Shown piece after piece: positions 54,137-63,911 of a DNA stretch of 64,000 nucleotides. Within the stretch, counting starts at the first letter, position 1; the number at the start of each line of letters is the position of its first letter. The notes beneath the pieces are model-generated. The model searched no databases, was not told where the DNA came from, and saw only the letters and a program-made list of their open reading frames with translations. Made by a program: the position numbers and the translations under genes. This stretch comes from Nannocystis exedens (GTDB lineage Bacteria > Myxococcota_A > Polyangia > Nannocystales > Nannocystaceae): positions 434,001-498,000 of the forward strand of contig NZ_NETK01000001.1 of the NCBI RefSeq assembly GCF_002343915.1, in the 5' to 3' direction.

Positions 54137-54838
54137 TCACGGCCCCGCCTCCGGCGGCCGCGCCTCGGCGGCCAGCAGGTCGGCGAGGCGCCGCAGCAGC
54201 CGCTGGTGGCGGCGGGAGATCGTGCTGACGCTGGTGGCGAGATCGGCCGCGACCTCGGTGAGGGTCAGCCCGCGCACGTAGACCGCGTCGATCAGCGCCT
54301 GCTCGTCGGCGTCGCAGCGCTCGACCAGCGCGCGCAGCGACAGCCGGACCTCGAGGCCGAACGCGTCGTCGTCGCCGGCGAACAGGCGCGACAGCACCGC
54401 GGCGGCGGTGACCTCGCGGACCAGCTCGGCGGCGTCGCCGAAGCGCTCGCCGATCCGCCGCGGGTCGTCGCCGGGGCGCAGGCGGATCTCCGCCAGCTCC
54501 TGCGTCACCTCGAGCGTGTTGAGGATCCGCCGCGCCCGCTTGTGGTCGGGGAAGGCGTTGCGGGCGGCGTCGATCATCGCCCCGCGGACCCGGTAGAACG
54601 CGAACGCCGCGAACGGCACGCCCGAGGCCGGGTCGTAGCGCAGGGCCGCGCGCGCCAGCGCCTCGTAGCCGGCGCTCTCGCACTCGTCGGGCGCGATCCC
54701 GACGACCCGCCGCAGGCTGCGCGCGATGCCGGGCACCCGCGGCGCGAACGCCTCCACCCGCGCCCGCTGCTCAGGGGTCAGCCCGGGCCCGCGCGCGGGC
54801 TCGCGGGCGGCCGGCTCGCCGTCGTCCGTGACGTGCAA
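54137..54838 (-). CDS. FliA-like sigma-70 family factor
   Basis: 233 residues with a TTG start at 54838. Region 2 (DECESAGYEALARAALRYDP, FAAFAFYRVRGAMIDAAR) and region 4 (LIDAVYVRGLTLTEVAADLA, SVSTISRRHQRLLRRL) are both present, as in alternative sigma factors of the FliA/SigF group that serve motility, secretion or development. No anti-sigma gene is adjacent. It lies upstream of the YscJ-like and Hsp70 genes on the same strand and might drive them. The start codon is unusual and could be further downstream. Confidence 0.85.
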   Translation of the reverse strand: MHVTDDGEPAAREPARGPGLTPEQRARVEAFAPRVPGIARSLRRVVGIAPDECESAGYEALARAALRYDPASGVPFAAFAFYRVRGAMIDAARNAFPDHKRARRILNTLEVTQELAEIRLRPGDDPRRIGERFGDAAELVREVTAAAVLSRLFAGDDDAFGLEVRLSLRALVERCDADEQALIDAVYVRGLTLTEVAADLATSVSTISRRHQRLLRRLADLLAAEARPPEAGP

Positions 54839-54864
54839 GACCTCGTCGTGAGGCTGGTTTATGA

Positions 54865-54882
54865 CATGTCCTCGCGGACAGG
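54865..54882. repeat. Single CATG-type dyad
   Basis: CATGTCC-TCGC-GGACAGG, nodes at 54865 and 54879, between the PilZ and sigma genes. Confidence 0.75.
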
Positions 54883-54889
54883 GGCCGGC

Positions 54890-55210
54890 TCAGGCGCCGG
54901 CGGCCTCCTGGCTGTCGAGGATGTGCTTGCGCAGCGCGCCCTTCTGCTCGTCGGTGATGTGGACGAAGCGGATCGCCATGTCCTCGTCGCCGCCGCGCAC
55001 GACCATGCCGGTGAGCGGCAGGCTGGCCGAGAGGGCCGGGAAGCTCAGCACCAGCGCGACCTGCTGCCCCGCCTCCTCCCACGCCGGGCCGACGAACTTG
55101 CAGCCGCCGAGGCTGAGGTCGTCGAGGGGGCGGGCCAGCACGACCTCGGAGCCGATGATGTCGGCGTGGGCGTGGATCCGCAGGCGGGGGTGGAAGCGGG
55201 CATCGGTCAC
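54890..55210 (-). CDS. PilZ domain protein
   Basis: 106 residues from GTG 55210, supported by TATCAT (55217-55222, minus strand) exactly 6 nt upstream. PilZ domains bind cyclic di-GMP. The N-terminal RFHPRLRI provides the RxxxR motif and DLSLGGCKF provides DxSxxG, so both halves of the ligand site are present. The single domain without partner modules is typical of small c-di-GMP adapters that control motility or secretion in myxobacteria, many of which have dozens. The target is unknown. Confidence 0.88.
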   Translation of the reverse strand: MTDARFHPRLRIHAHADIIGSEVVLARPLDDLSLGGCKFVGPAWEEAGQQVALVLSFPALSASLPLTGMVVRGGDEDMAIRFVHITDEQKGALRKHILDSQEAAGA

Positions 55211-55331
55211 CCTGCGATGATAGCCGCGCGCTCGCGCGAGCCACCTCGCGGCGCGCCGGGACACGCCGACACGCCGCGAAGGCGGCCCGTCACCGCCACG
55301 CGACGCGCTGGCACGCCGGTCCGGCGCCCTT

Positions 55332-55344
55332 TGCCAAATTGGCA
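55332..55344. promoter_or_regulatory. Palindromic operator candidate
   Basis: TGCCAA-A-TTGGCA, a perfect 13-bp palindrome with one central base, 115 bp upstream of the lipoprotein start at 55460. It is unlike the CATG-type dyads and could be a repressor or LysR-type site. Confidence 0.4.
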
Positions 55345-55459
55345 CTGGAGGCCCCCCGGCCGCGCCCCCGACGCGTGCGCTAAGTCCTTGTTCAAAGAAG
55401 CGAGTTTACGAACTGGCGCCCGTGGCCGCGTGCTTGCACAATGCGACCTCGCTCGACCC

Positions 55460-55969
55460 ATGCCCGGACGTTCCCTCGCCCTCGCACTCGCTGCGGTGCT
55501 CGCCGCGCCCTCCGTCGCCGGCTGCAAGAACACCGCGATCATCCCCGGGACCGAGATCCCGGACACCCCCGACAACCGCGAGATCCTGCAGGTCATCGAG
55601 CGCTTCCGGACCAGCTTCGTCCGCCAGGACCCGGCCGGCATCCTCGCCACCGCGCACCCGACCTACTACGACGAGTCGGGCACCGACGACCCCAGCGACG
55701 ACATCGTCTACGAGGAGCTCGGCCCGATCCTCCGCCGCCGGATCGCCCAGCTCGAGTCGGTCCGCTTCACGATCGAGTACCTCGACGTCTACATGCGCCG
55801 CGACCGCGCCACCGTGAACGTGTGGATCGACGCGACCTTCCGCCTCAAGCCGATCCTCGGCGACGACGGCATGCCGCGCTTCCCCCCGCGCGTCGTCCCC
55901 AAGCAGGACTACGCCAAGTTCGAGCTGATCCGCGAGGGCGACTCCTGGCTGATCACCAAGGGCATCTGA
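55460..55969 (+). CDS. NTF2-like lipoprotein
   Basis: 169 residues from ATG 55460. The lipobox VAGC has Cys22. The mature part looks like an NTF2/SnoaL-type cone fold: NREILQVIERFRTSFVRQDP, then a beta sheet (VRFTIEYLDVYMRRDRATVN, DYAKFELIREGDSWLITKGI). In secreted proteins such domains often bind small ligands or act as assembly modules. No catalytic residues can be assigned. Its stop is followed by a five-node palindrome array. Confidence 0.65.
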   Translation: MPGRSLALALAAVLAAPSVAGCKNTAIIPGTEIPDTPDNREILQVIERFRTSFVRQDPAGILATAHPTYYDESGTDDPSDDIVYEELGPILRRRIAQLESVRFTIEYLDVYMRRDRATVNVWIDATFRLKPILGDDGMPRFPPRVVPKQDYAKFELIREGDSWLITKGI

Positions 55970-55987
55970 GCCGGCTGGCCTCTCGGG

Positions 55988-56047
55988 CAGGTCCTTCGGG
56001 ACCTGCCCGCTCGCGCATGCTCGAAGGGGCCTGCCCTGAAGGACAGG
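55988..56047. repeat. 14-bp dyad array (5 nodes)
   Basis: CAGG 55988, CCTG 56002, CATG 56016, CCTG 56030 and CAGG 56044, all exactly 14 bp apart, between convergent genes. It contains CAGGTCC-TTCG-GGACCTG, a perfect 7-bp-arm hairpin with a stable TTCG loop. Confidence 0.92.
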
Positions 56048-56091
56048 CCGTGACGACCCGTCGTTGACGCCCCCGCGACGGGCGCCTGCCG

Positions 56092-56712
56092 TCAGCCGCT
56101 GCAGCTGCCGCCCGAGCAGCTCTTCTTGCACTTCGCGTCGCCCTCGCAGCCGCGCGCGCACGTGCCACCCGAGCAGGTCAGGTCGCAGTCGGAGCCGGCC
56201 TTGCAGGTCTGCGTGCAGCTGCCGCCGCTGCAGGTGAACTTGCAGGTCGCGCCCTCCTCGCAGGCCTGCGTGCAGCCGCCGCCGCCGCAGGTGTACTCGC
56301 AGGCGCCGCTGCTGCAGGTCTGGCGGCAGCCGCCGTCGTCGCAGTCCTTGCCGCCGGCCGCCGCGGGCTCGGCGTCGTCGCCGAGGTTGCTCGGGGCGAC
56401 GATCACCCCGCCGCCGGGCAGCTTGATCTTCCCGTCGGCGCCGACCTCGACCTCCCCCGCCTTCACCCCCGCGGCCGACACCTGGACGTCGCCGACCTCG
56501 GTGCCGCTGACCTTGACCTCGCCGGGCTTGACCTCGACGCCGACCGGCCCGGCCTTGACCTCGACCCCGCCCGCACCTGTCTTGACGGACACGTCGGTCG
56601 CCGGCGCGGTGGCCGGCGCCGCCGCCTTCTGCTCGGGCTGGGCGGCGGGCTTCGAGGTGCAGCCGATCGAGGACACCGCCGCGATCGCGGCGAGGAACGA
56701 AAATGCGCGCAT
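56092..56712 (-). CDS. Cys-rich lipoprotein
   Basis: 206 residues from ATG 56712, with AGGAG upstream as ribosome-binding site. Lipobox SIGC with Cys18. Next comes a Val/Gly/Glu-rich stretch of repeated short strands (GVEVKAGPVGVEVKPGEVKV) and then about 80 residues with about 20 cysteines in regular C-x3-C spacing (CRQTCSSGACEYTCGGGGC). The latter resembles a parallel beta-helix or a Cys-stapled solenoid with two cysteines per turn. The function is not known. It is placed just downstream of holA on the same strand. Confidence 0.8.
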   Translation of the reverse strand: MRAFSFLAAIAAVSSIGCTSKPAAQPEQKAAAPATAPATDVSVKTGAGGVEVKAGPVGVEVKPGEVKVSGTEVGDVQVSAAGVKAGEVEVGADGKIKLPGGGVIVAPSNLGDDAEPAAAGGKDCDDGGCRQTCSSGACEYTCGGGGCTQACEEGATCKFTCSGGSCTQTCKAGSDCDLTCSGGTCARGCEGDAKCKKSCSGGSCSG

Positions 56713-56881
56713 CACGAGCTCTCCTGGCGCGCGACCGTAGCACGTCGGCCGCAGGGCTCGCGGGTGACGAGCTTCCTGCCCCTCGGGACAGCTCGTCGCA
56801 GCGGGCTCGACCGCGGCGCTCCGCTTCCCCGAGCGCAGATCCGCGAGCACCCTGGACCGCAGCGTGACGTCCGCCCGCAAG

Positions 56882-57958
56882 TCAGGTGCGCGCGTCGACG
56901 CCCGGCAGCGCGCGGCAGGTGTCGAGGATCCACCGCTGCAGCGCCAGGTACGGCGACGCGTAGGCGACGTGCGAGCCGCCCTTGAGGTCCTGATCGAGGC
57001 GGACCAGCGCGGCGTAGGCCGAGCGCAGGCGCGACTCGCTGAACCCACGCGCCTGCGCCTCGAGCCCGCGCACGAGGAACGGCGGCAACTTGGTCGCCTC
57101 GGCGACGCGGCCCGGGTTGACCTTGGCGGTGAAGATCAGGCGGATCTGGCGGGTCAGCATCGCCAGCACCTGCATCGACACGCCGGCGTCCTTCTCGCCG
57201 GCGGCGAACATGCGCGCGAGCACGGCGAGGGCGGTGTCGGCCTCGCCGCGGCCGACGGCGTCGGTGAGGTCGAAGATCTTGGCCTCGCGGGTGTGGGCGA
57301 CGATCGCCTCGACGTCGGCGAGCCCGACCGGACCGTCGCCGGCGTGCAGCAGCGCCTGGTCGAGCGCGCCGAGCAGCTCGCTGCGCCCGGTGCCGACGCT
57401 GGCGACCAGCGCCGCGGCGGCGTCGCGGGAGATCTTGCGGCCCTGCGCCTGCGCCTCGCCGACGACGAACCCGACGGCGTCGTCGTCGCGCTTGTAGGCC
57501 TCGAACTTGTGGGCCCAGCCGCCCGCCTTGCAGGCGGTGACGAGCTTCGAGCGGCCGTCGATGCCGCCGCCGCTGATCACCAGCACGGTCGTCGGGCTCG
57601 GCGCCTTGATGTAGGCCGCGAGCGCGTCCATGGCCGCCGCATTGGTGCTCTCGGCCTCGGGCCCCTTGCCGAGGTCGTCGGGGTTGGCGAGCTCGACCAG
57701 CCGCCACTTGCTCATCATCGGGATCTGCGCGCAGGCCGACAGCACCGGCCCGGCCCCGCTGAGGTCGACGCCGTCGAAGCGCTCGTGGTTGAAGGCCGCC
57801 ATCGCCTGCGCGGTGGGGTCGTCGGGCGGGACCACGACCTTGCGCAGCGCCGTGATGACGGCCCGGATCGCCGCCGGCTCGTCGCCGTAGAGCACGTACA
57901 CCGGGTCGAGCTTGCCGGCGGCGATCGCCCGCTCGAGCGCGCGGACCTCGTCGCTCAC
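56882..57958 (-). CDS. holA: DNA polymerase III subunit delta
   Basis: 358 residues, the usual size for HolA. The delta subunit opens the beta sliding clamp within the clamp loader. The N-terminal KLDPVYVLYGDEPAAIRAVI, the middle KWRLVELANPDDL followed by PTTVLVISGGGIDGRSKL, and the C-terminal MFAAGEKDAGVSMQVLAMLT with RQIRLIFTAK follow the family closely. Delta does not bind ATP, and indeed no P-loop is present. It follows the RNA methyltransferase end; the gap holds two dyads (57964, 57986). Confidence 0.92.
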   Translation of the reverse strand: MSDEVRALERAIAAGKLDPVYVLYGDEPAAIRAVITALRKVVVPPDDPTAQAMAAFNHERFDGVDLSGAGPVLSACAQIPMMSKWRLVELANPDDLGKGPEAESTNAAAMDALAAYIKAPSPTTVLVISGGGIDGRSKLVTACKAGGWAHKFEAYKRDDDAVGFVVGEAQAQGRKISRDAAAALVASVGTGRSELLGALDQALLHAGDGPVGLADVEAIVAHTREAKIFDLTDAVGRGEADTALAVLARMFAAGEKDAGVSMQVLAMLTRQIRLIFTAKVNPGRVAEATKLPPFLVRGLEAQARGFSESRLRSAYAALVRLDQDLKGGSHVAYASPYLALQRWILDTCRALPGVDART

Positions 57959-57963
57959 GCCGA

Positions 57964-58003
57964 CCTGCCCTTTCGGACAGCGTGACCTGTCCCTGCGGAC
58001 ATC
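57964..58003. repeat. Two CCTG/CAG-type dyads
   Basis: CCTGCCC-TTTC-GGACAGC (57964-57981) and CCTGTCC-CTGC-GGACATC (57986-58003), each with nodes 14 bp apart, between the methyltransferase gene and holA. Confidence 0.75.
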
Positions 58004-58007
58004 CGGC

Positions 58008-59381
58008 TCATGACCGCTCCCGCGGGGCGTCCAGCGCGACGATCACCTCGACCTCCGGGGTCATCGGCATCATGTCGATCGCCAGCGCCGAGGCGGCGCG
58101 GTGGCCCGCCTCGAGCATCGGCTCGAGGTCGCGGGCCAGCGTGGCCGGGTCGCAGGCGACGAACACCGTGCGCCCGCTGGCCACCCGCGCCAGCGCCCGC
58201 GCCCCGTGCAGGCCGAGGCCGGCGCGCGGCGGGTCGAGCACCACCCGGTCGAAGCTGCGGCCCTCGGCGGCGTAGCGGGTCAGCGCCCGCGTGGCGTCGA
58301 ACCGGCGCACCTCGATGCGGGCCTGCCGGCTCGCCGCGGTCTTCTTGGCCAGGCGCAGCAGCGCCGCCGCCGAGCCGCGGTCCTCCTCGACCGCGACCAC
58401 CTCGGCGGCCTCGCGGGCCAGCGCGCGGGTGAAGTTGCCGCCGCCGGCGAACAGCTCGAGCACCTGGCCGCCGCGCGCGTCGGCCAGCGCGACCACGCGC
58501 TCGACCAGGGCCCGGTTCTGGGCCGCCTGGGCCTGCGCGAACTCGAAGGGACCTGTCGCAATGGCCATGTCCTCCGGGCCAGCATCGGCCAGGGCCAGGC
58601 GCCCGCGCCCGATCACCAGCTCGCGCCGGCCGCCGCGCGCGACCACGCCGACGACCACGTTGTCGAGCACCTCGCCGAGCGCCGCGCGCAGGCCGGCCTC
58701 GTCGGCGTCGCCCTCGCGCGGCGCGAGCCCGGGGATCCCGACCACCACCGCGGCCCCGTCGGACAGCAGGTGGACCTCGCCGCGCCGCAGCTGCCGCAGC
58801 ACCTGCGAGAACCCCCCGCCCCCGGCCGCCAGCGCGGACAGCCGCGCCAGCGCGTGGTTCAGCGGGGCGTCGAACACCGGGCAGTGCGTCAGCGCCAGCA
58901 CCTCGTGCGACTGCCGGCGGTGCAGCCCGAGCCGCAGCGCGTCGCCGACCCGCTCGACGTGCAGGCGGGCCCGCCGGCGGTAGCCGAGCGCGCGCGGGCT
59001 GGCCAGCGCGTCCGGCACGGCGATCCCGAGCCGGCGCAGCGCACCCTCGGCGATCTGACGCTTCAGCTCGGCCTGCGCGCCCGCCCGCGCGTGCTGCAGG
59101 CCGCAGCCGCCGCACACGCCCTCGACCGGGCACGGCGGGGCGACGCGGTCGGCGCTGGCGGTCAGCACCTGCAAGGTCCGCCCGCGGATCATCCGCCGGC
59201 GCTCCTCCGACCTGACCGCGAGGACCTGTTCTCCGGGCAATGCCCCTTCGACCAGCCAGGTGCGCGTGTCGGCGCCGTCGCCGACGGCCCGGCCGACGCC
59301 CTCGCCGCCGTGGGCGATCCCGCGGACCTCGACGCGCTCGCCGGCCGCGGCCTCCGTGGCCTCGGTGGCTCCCGTCTTCAT
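58008..59381 (-). CDS. Class I SAM-dependent RNA m5U methyltransferase (TrmA/RlmD type)
   Basis: 457 residues from ATG 59381. An N-terminal TRAM-like domain (RVEVRGIAHGGEGVGRAVGD) precedes an iron-sulfur region with C-x5-C-x2-C (CPVEGVCGGC) and a later HCPVF. The C-terminal methylase domain has LELFAGGGNFTRALA for SAM, the DPPRAGL motif, and the catalytic Cys in VFVACDPATLARDL. It makes 5-methyluridine in tRNA or 23S rRNA; which target cannot be told. The start overlaps the stop of the upstream membrane protein gene (TGATG). A three-node dyad array (58552-58583) lies inside. Confidence 0.92.
   Translation of the reverse strand: MKTGATEATEAAAGERVEVRGIAHGGEGVGRAVGDGADTRTWLVEGALPGEQVLAVRSEERRRMIRGRTLQVLTASADRVAPPCPVEGVCGGCGLQHARAGAQAELKRQIAEGALRRLGIAVPDALASPRALGYRRRARLHVERVGDALRLGLHRRQSHEVLALTHCPVFDAPLNHALARLSALAAGGGGFSQVLRQLRRGEVHLLSDGAAVVVGIPGLAPREGDADEAGLRAALGEVLDNVVVGVVARGGRRELVIGRGRLALADAGPEDMAIATGPFEFAQAQAAQNRALVERVVALADARGGQVLELFAGGGNFTRALAREAAEVVAVEEDRGSAAALLRLAKKTAASRQARIEVRRFDATRALTRYAAEGRSFDRVVLDPPRAGLGLHGARALARVASGRTVFVACDPATLARDLEPMLEAGHRAASALAIDMMPMTPEVEVIVALDAPRERS
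58552..58583. repeat. 14-bp dyad array (3 nodes) inside a CDS
   Basis: CCTG 58552, CATG 58566 and CAGC 58580, each 14 bp apart, within the RNA methyltransferase gene and read through in frame. Confidence 0.75.
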
Positions 59382-59974
59382 CACTTCTTCTTCTTGGTCT
59401 CTTCGGCGTTGACGTCGATGACGCGGTCGCGCGCCGGTCGCTGCTTGCCGTCGCTCACCTGCGCGAACGGGAAGCTGCCGAAGCCCGGGCTCCCGCCGGC
59501 CGGCCCGCCCGGGCCGCCGCGGCCCTGCTGCTGCGCCGCCTGCTGCGCCTGCTGCATCGCCTGCATCGCCGCCTGCAGGTTCGCGAGCGGTCCGGTCGCT
59601 TTCGGCTTGGGCGCGAACTGGGCCAGCAGCGCGAAGCCGAGGGCCCCGAGGCCGAGGATGTAGACCGTCGGGTCGGACCCGCGGGACACGCCGCAGGCGA
59701 CCGCGCCGAGCCAGAAGAAGAACAGCACGATGGCGAAGCAGCCGGACCCGCGGGCCAGGCCGAACAGGCCGAGGATCGCCACCGCGCCGCCGCCGACCAT
59801 CACCAGCGTCGGCAGGTACGGCGGCGGGCCGTTCAGGAACAGGCCGACGATGGTGACCACCGCGCCGACGAGGAACAGCGAGAAGCGCCGCTGCATCTCC
59901 TTCTTCATCAGGCTCATCGCGTCGGGCGGGAGCTTGCTGAGGTCGAAGGGCATCTGGGGCGGGACTTGAGCCAT
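59381..59974 (-). CDS. Small membrane protein, Gln-rich
   Basis: 197 residues with three or four membrane helices (FSLFLVGAVVTIVGLFL, LPTLVMVGGGAVAILGLFGL, CFAIVLFFFWLGAVACGV, VYILGLGALGFALLAQF). A cytoplasmic Gln/Ala-rich helix (LANLQAAMQAMQQAQQAAQQ) and a Lys-rich end (KKKK) follow. I recognise no family. It is translationally coupled to the RNA methyltransferase gene downstream by a TGATG overlap. Confidence 0.75.
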   Translation of the reverse strand: MAQVPPQMPFDLSKLPPDAMSLMKKEMQRRFSLFLVGAVVTIVGLFLNGPPPYLPTLVMVGGGAVAILGLFGLARGSGCFAIVLFFFWLGAVACGVSRGSDPTVYILGLGALGFALLAQFAPKPKATGPLANLQAAMQAMQQAQQAAQQQGRGGPGGPAGGSPGFGSFPFAQVSDGKQRPARDRVIDVNAEETKKKK

Positions 59975-60056
59975 GGTCGTGTGCGGGGGGGTTGCGGCGG
60001 CCGCTCACGGCGGCGGGTTGCGGCGGCCTTCGGGCTGCGTCCTCAGCCTAGCAGCG

Positions 60057-61223
60057 CTAGCCGGTGGCGCGAGCGAAGCGGCGAGCGATCTCACGGCTGA
60101 TGACGATGCGCTGGATCTCGCTGGTGCCCTCGAAGATGCGGGTCACCCGGACGTCGCGGAGGTAGCGCTCGACCGGGAACTCGCGGGTGTAGCCGAACCC
60201 GCCGAGCACCTGGACGGCCCGGTCGCACGCGGCCCAGCCGCGCTCGCTGGCCGCCAGCTTGGCCATCGACGCCTCCTGCGTGAACGGCTTGCCCTGCTCT
60301 TTGAGCCAGGCGGCCCGCAGGGTGAGCAGCCGGGCCGCCTCGAGCTCGGTGGCGCTGTCGGCGAGCATCCACTGGATCGCCTGGTAGTCGGCGATCGCGT
60401 GGCCGAACTGCTGGCGCTCGAGCGCGTAGCCGCGGGCGAACTCGGTGGCGGCCAGACCGCAGCCGAGCGCCAGGCCGGCGATGCCGATCCGCCCGCCGTC
60501 GAGCGCCATCATCGCCACGCGGAAGCCCTTGCCCTCCTCGCCGAGCAGCGCCTCGGGGCCGAGCTCGATGTCGTTGAACTCGAGCGGCGTGGTGGTGCTC
60601 GCGTGCTGCCCGGTCTTGTGCTCCGGCTTGCCGCGCACGAGGCCCGGCGCGTCGCCGCGGACCAGGAACGCCGAGATGCCCTGCGAGCCCGGGGCGTCGC
60701 TGGTGCGGGCCCACACCACGAACAGCCCGGCGTCGGTGCCGCTCGTGATCCACAGCTTCTGCCCGGAGAGGACCCACCCGCCGCGGCCGTTCGGCGTCGC
60801 CCGCGTGCGCATGCCGGCCGGGTCGCTGCCGGCGCCCGCCTCCGACAGGGCGAAGCCGCCGACCACGTACTCGCCGGAGCACAGCCGCGGCACGTGCTCC
60901 TGCTGCTGCTCCGGGGTGCCGAACTTGGTGACGACCTCGGCGACCATGTTGCTGACGGTCATCGCCACCGTCGTGCCGGCGCACGCCTTGGCCAGCTCGA
61001 TCACCGCCAGCGCGTAGGCCACCGCCCCGGCCTCGACCCCGCCCAGCCGCTCCGGCACGTTGATGCCCAAGAGGCCCAGCTCCGCCGCCTCGGCCAGGCT
61101 CTCGCGCGGGAACCCGCCGGCGACGTCGAGCTCGGCCGCCCGCGGCGCCAGCGTGCGCGCCGCGAACTGCCGCGCGGTGCTGACGATGAGCTCCTGGTTC
61201 TCGGTCGGGGTGAAGTCGTACAT
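60057..61223 (-). CDS. Acyl-CoA dehydrogenase
   Basis: 388 residues from ATG 61223. The FAD-dependent enzyme makes the first double bond in fatty-acid or branched-chain acyl-CoA oxidation. The N-terminal helices, the middle beta domain (GGFALSEAGAGSDPAGMRTR, LWITSGTDAGLFVV) and the C-terminal helices are full length. The signature FEGTSEIQRIVISREIARR contains the catalytic Glu (E in FEGTSE). The chain-length specificity is not clear; it is closest in style to short-chain/butyryl-CoA enzymes. The ATG lies next to a six-node palindrome array. Confidence 0.95.
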   Translation of the reverse strand: MYDFTPTENQELIVSTARQFAARTLAPRAAELDVAGGFPRESLAEAAELGLLGINVPERLGGVEAGAVAYALAVIELAKACAGTTVAMTVSNMVAEVVTKFGTPEQQQEHVPRLCSGEYVVGGFALSEAGAGSDPAGMRTRATPNGRGGWVLSGQKLWITSGTDAGLFVVWARTSDAPGSQGISAFLVRGDAPGLVRGKPEHKTGQHASTTTPLEFNDIELGPEALLGEEGKGFRVAMMALDGGRIGIAGLALGCGLAATEFARGYALERQQFGHAIADYQAIQWMLADSATELEAARLLTLRAAWLKEQGKPFTQEASMAKLAASERGWAACDRAVQVLGGFGYTREFPVERYLRDVRVTRIFEGTSEIQRIVISREIARRFARATG

Positions 61224-61237
61224 GGTGTCGGAAAGAA

Positions 61238-61311
61238 CATGTCCCCAGGGGCATGGCCTGGAGGACATTGCTGATCGTACATGTCCCGGCGGGCCTGCCC
61301 CTTCAGGCAGA
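61238..61311. repeat. 14-bp dyad array (6 nodes)
   Basis: CATG 61238, CATG 61252, CATT 61266, CATG 61280, CCTG 61294 and CAGA 61308, all exactly 14 bp apart, in the gap between the acyl-CoA dehydrogenase and the AgmX-like lipoprotein gene. Confidence 0.92.
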
Positions 61312-61316
61312 CGCGA

Positions 61317-61862
61317 TCAGTAGGCCTCGCCGACCTTGCCGGTGTACGTGTAGACGTACTCGACCTCGGGCGCCGGGTCGAACTCCCACTTGAAGGCCGA
61401 TTCCTCGACGCAGGAGGCGAACAGCTTGGCCTCGCGCGGCTGGAACTTGTCCTTCGGCACGCCCTTGGGCGGCCGGCGCTCCTTGATGTCGATCGCCGGG
61501 ATGTCGACCTTGGTGACCTTGCCGCTGGTGGCGATGGTGACCTCGACCGAGAAGGTGCCGGCGATCCAGCGGTTCTCGTAGGCCTCCATGTCCTTCTGCA
61601 GGCAGCGGCCGAAGTCGCGCTCGTACACGCTCTCCATGGTGTCCTGGATCGACGCCAGGGTCTTCGGCGAGACCGACGCCTGCGCGCTGCGGTCGTACTC
61701 GTCGAGGCCCTCCTCGGACTTCACCATGTCCTTGTCGTACTCCGTCTTGGTGTACTCCGCGTACATGGCGTCCTCGTTGTTGTCCATCTTGTTGAGGTGG
61801 CGCTTGGCGCACCCCGGGCCGGCGAGGGCGGCGGCGAGCAGGATCACGGTCGTGGTTCGCAT
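61317..61862 (-). CDS. AgmX/PglI-like C-terminal domain lipoprotein
   Basis: 181 residues from ATG 61862 with a GAGGAA ribosome-binding site. The signal peptide ends in GPGC with Cys18. After a charged, acidic middle (MDNNEDAMYAEYTKTEYD), the C-terminal half has the TonB-like fold seen at the end of AgmX/PglI gliding-motility proteins: FGRCLQKDMEAYENRWIAGT, SVEVTIATSGKVTKVDI, FASCVEESAFKWEFDPAPE. It could be part of an envelope complex. Here it lies between two acyl-CoA dehydrogenase genes, with no clear metabolic link. Confidence 0.7.
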   Translation of the reverse strand: MRTTTVILLAAALAGPGCAKRHLNKMDNNEDAMYAEYTKTEYDKDMVKSEEGLDEYDRSAQASVSPKTLASIQDTMESVYERDFGRCLQKDMEAYENRWIAGTFSVEVTIATSGKVTKVDIPAIDIKERRPPKGVPKDKFQPREAKLFASCVEESAFKWEFDPAPEVEYVYTYTGKVGEAY

Positions 61863-61947
61863 GATGGTTCCTCGTGGAGGCTGGCGCCGGCGCTGCGCCC
61901 GGCCAGCCTGGGCATCCGGGGCATGATACCGCCCCCGCGGCCGGCGG

Positions 61948-63093
<1,146 letters not shown>

Positions 63094-63112
63094 CGCGGTC
63101 TCCGCTTGCTTC

Positions 63113-63907
63113 TCACTGGCCCCTGAACTCGGGCTTGCGCTTGCCGAGGAAGGCCGCCATGCCCTCCTTCTGGTCGGCGGTGTCGAACAGGCCGGCGAAC
63201 GCCTCGATCTCGAGCGCGTTGGCCTGCGCGAGCGGCAGGCCGGCGCCGGCGTGCAGCACCCGCTTGGCCTCGGCGACCGCCACGGGGCCCATCTCGGCGA
63301 TCTTCCTGGCGGTGGCGAGCGCGGCAGGCAGCAGCTCGGCGGCCGGCAGCACGCGGTTGACGAGGCCGATCCGGGCCGCCTCGGCGGCGTCGATGGTGTC
63401 GCCGGTGAGGCACAGCTCGAGCGCGCGGGCCAGGCCGACGCGCCGCGCCAGCCGCTGGGTCCCGCCGAAGCCCGGGATCACGCCGAGCTTGACCTCGGGC
63501 TGGCCGAACTTGGCGTTCTCGGCCGCGTAGATGAAGTCGCAGGCGAGCGCCAGCTCGCAGCCGCCGCCGAGCGCGAAGCCGTGGACGGCCGCGATCGTCG
63601 GGATCGGCAGGCCCGCCAGCGCCTCGCCGACGCCGTGGCCGGCGCGGGCGAACTCGCGGGCTGTCCCGACGGACATGTCGGCCATCGCCGCGATGTCCGC
63701 CCCGGCGACGAACGACTTCTCGCCGGCGCCGGTCAGCACCAGCGCCCGCACGTCGCCCGCGCGGGCGGCCGCGGCGGTGTCGTCGAGCACCTGCGAAAGC
63801 CCGGCGATGACCTCGGGGTTGAGGGCGTTGAGCGCCTTGGGCCGGCTGATGGTGACGACGCGGACGCGGGCGTCGTCGCTGACGAGCAGCGTGTCGGTGC
63901 CGAGCAT
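63113..63907 (-). CDS. Enoyl-CoA hydratase (crotonase family)
   Basis: 264 residues. It hydrates the trans-2-enoyl-CoA double bond. The oxyanion-hole segment SFVAGADIAAMADM and the two catalytic glutamates, in ALGGGCELALACDF and in FGQPEVKLGVIPGFGGTQRL, are all present. The C-terminal DTADQKEGMAAFLGKRKPEF matches the family. It starts 4 bp after the stop of the 3-hydroxyacyl-CoA dehydrogenase gene. A dyad (GCTG 63660, CATG 63674) lies inside in frame. Confidence 0.95.
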   Translation of the reverse strand: MLGTDTLLVSDDARVRVVTISRPKALNALNPEVIAGLSQVLDDTAAAARAGDVRALVLTGAGEKSFVAGADIAAMADMSVGTAREFARAGHGVGEALAGLPIPTIAAVHGFALGGGCELALACDFIYAAENAKFGQPEVKLGVIPGFGGTQRLARRVGLARALELCLTGDTIDAAEAARIGLVNRVLPAAELLPAALATARKIAEMGPVAVAEAKRVLHAGAGLPLAQANALEIEAFAGLFDTADQKEGMAAFLGKRKPEFRGQ

Positions 63908-63911
63908 CGGC

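Noticed and set aside
55335..55360. Sigma-54 promoter (TTGGCACTGG...)
   Set aside because: The -24 GG part is suggestive, but the -12 TTGC element is missing at the right distance.
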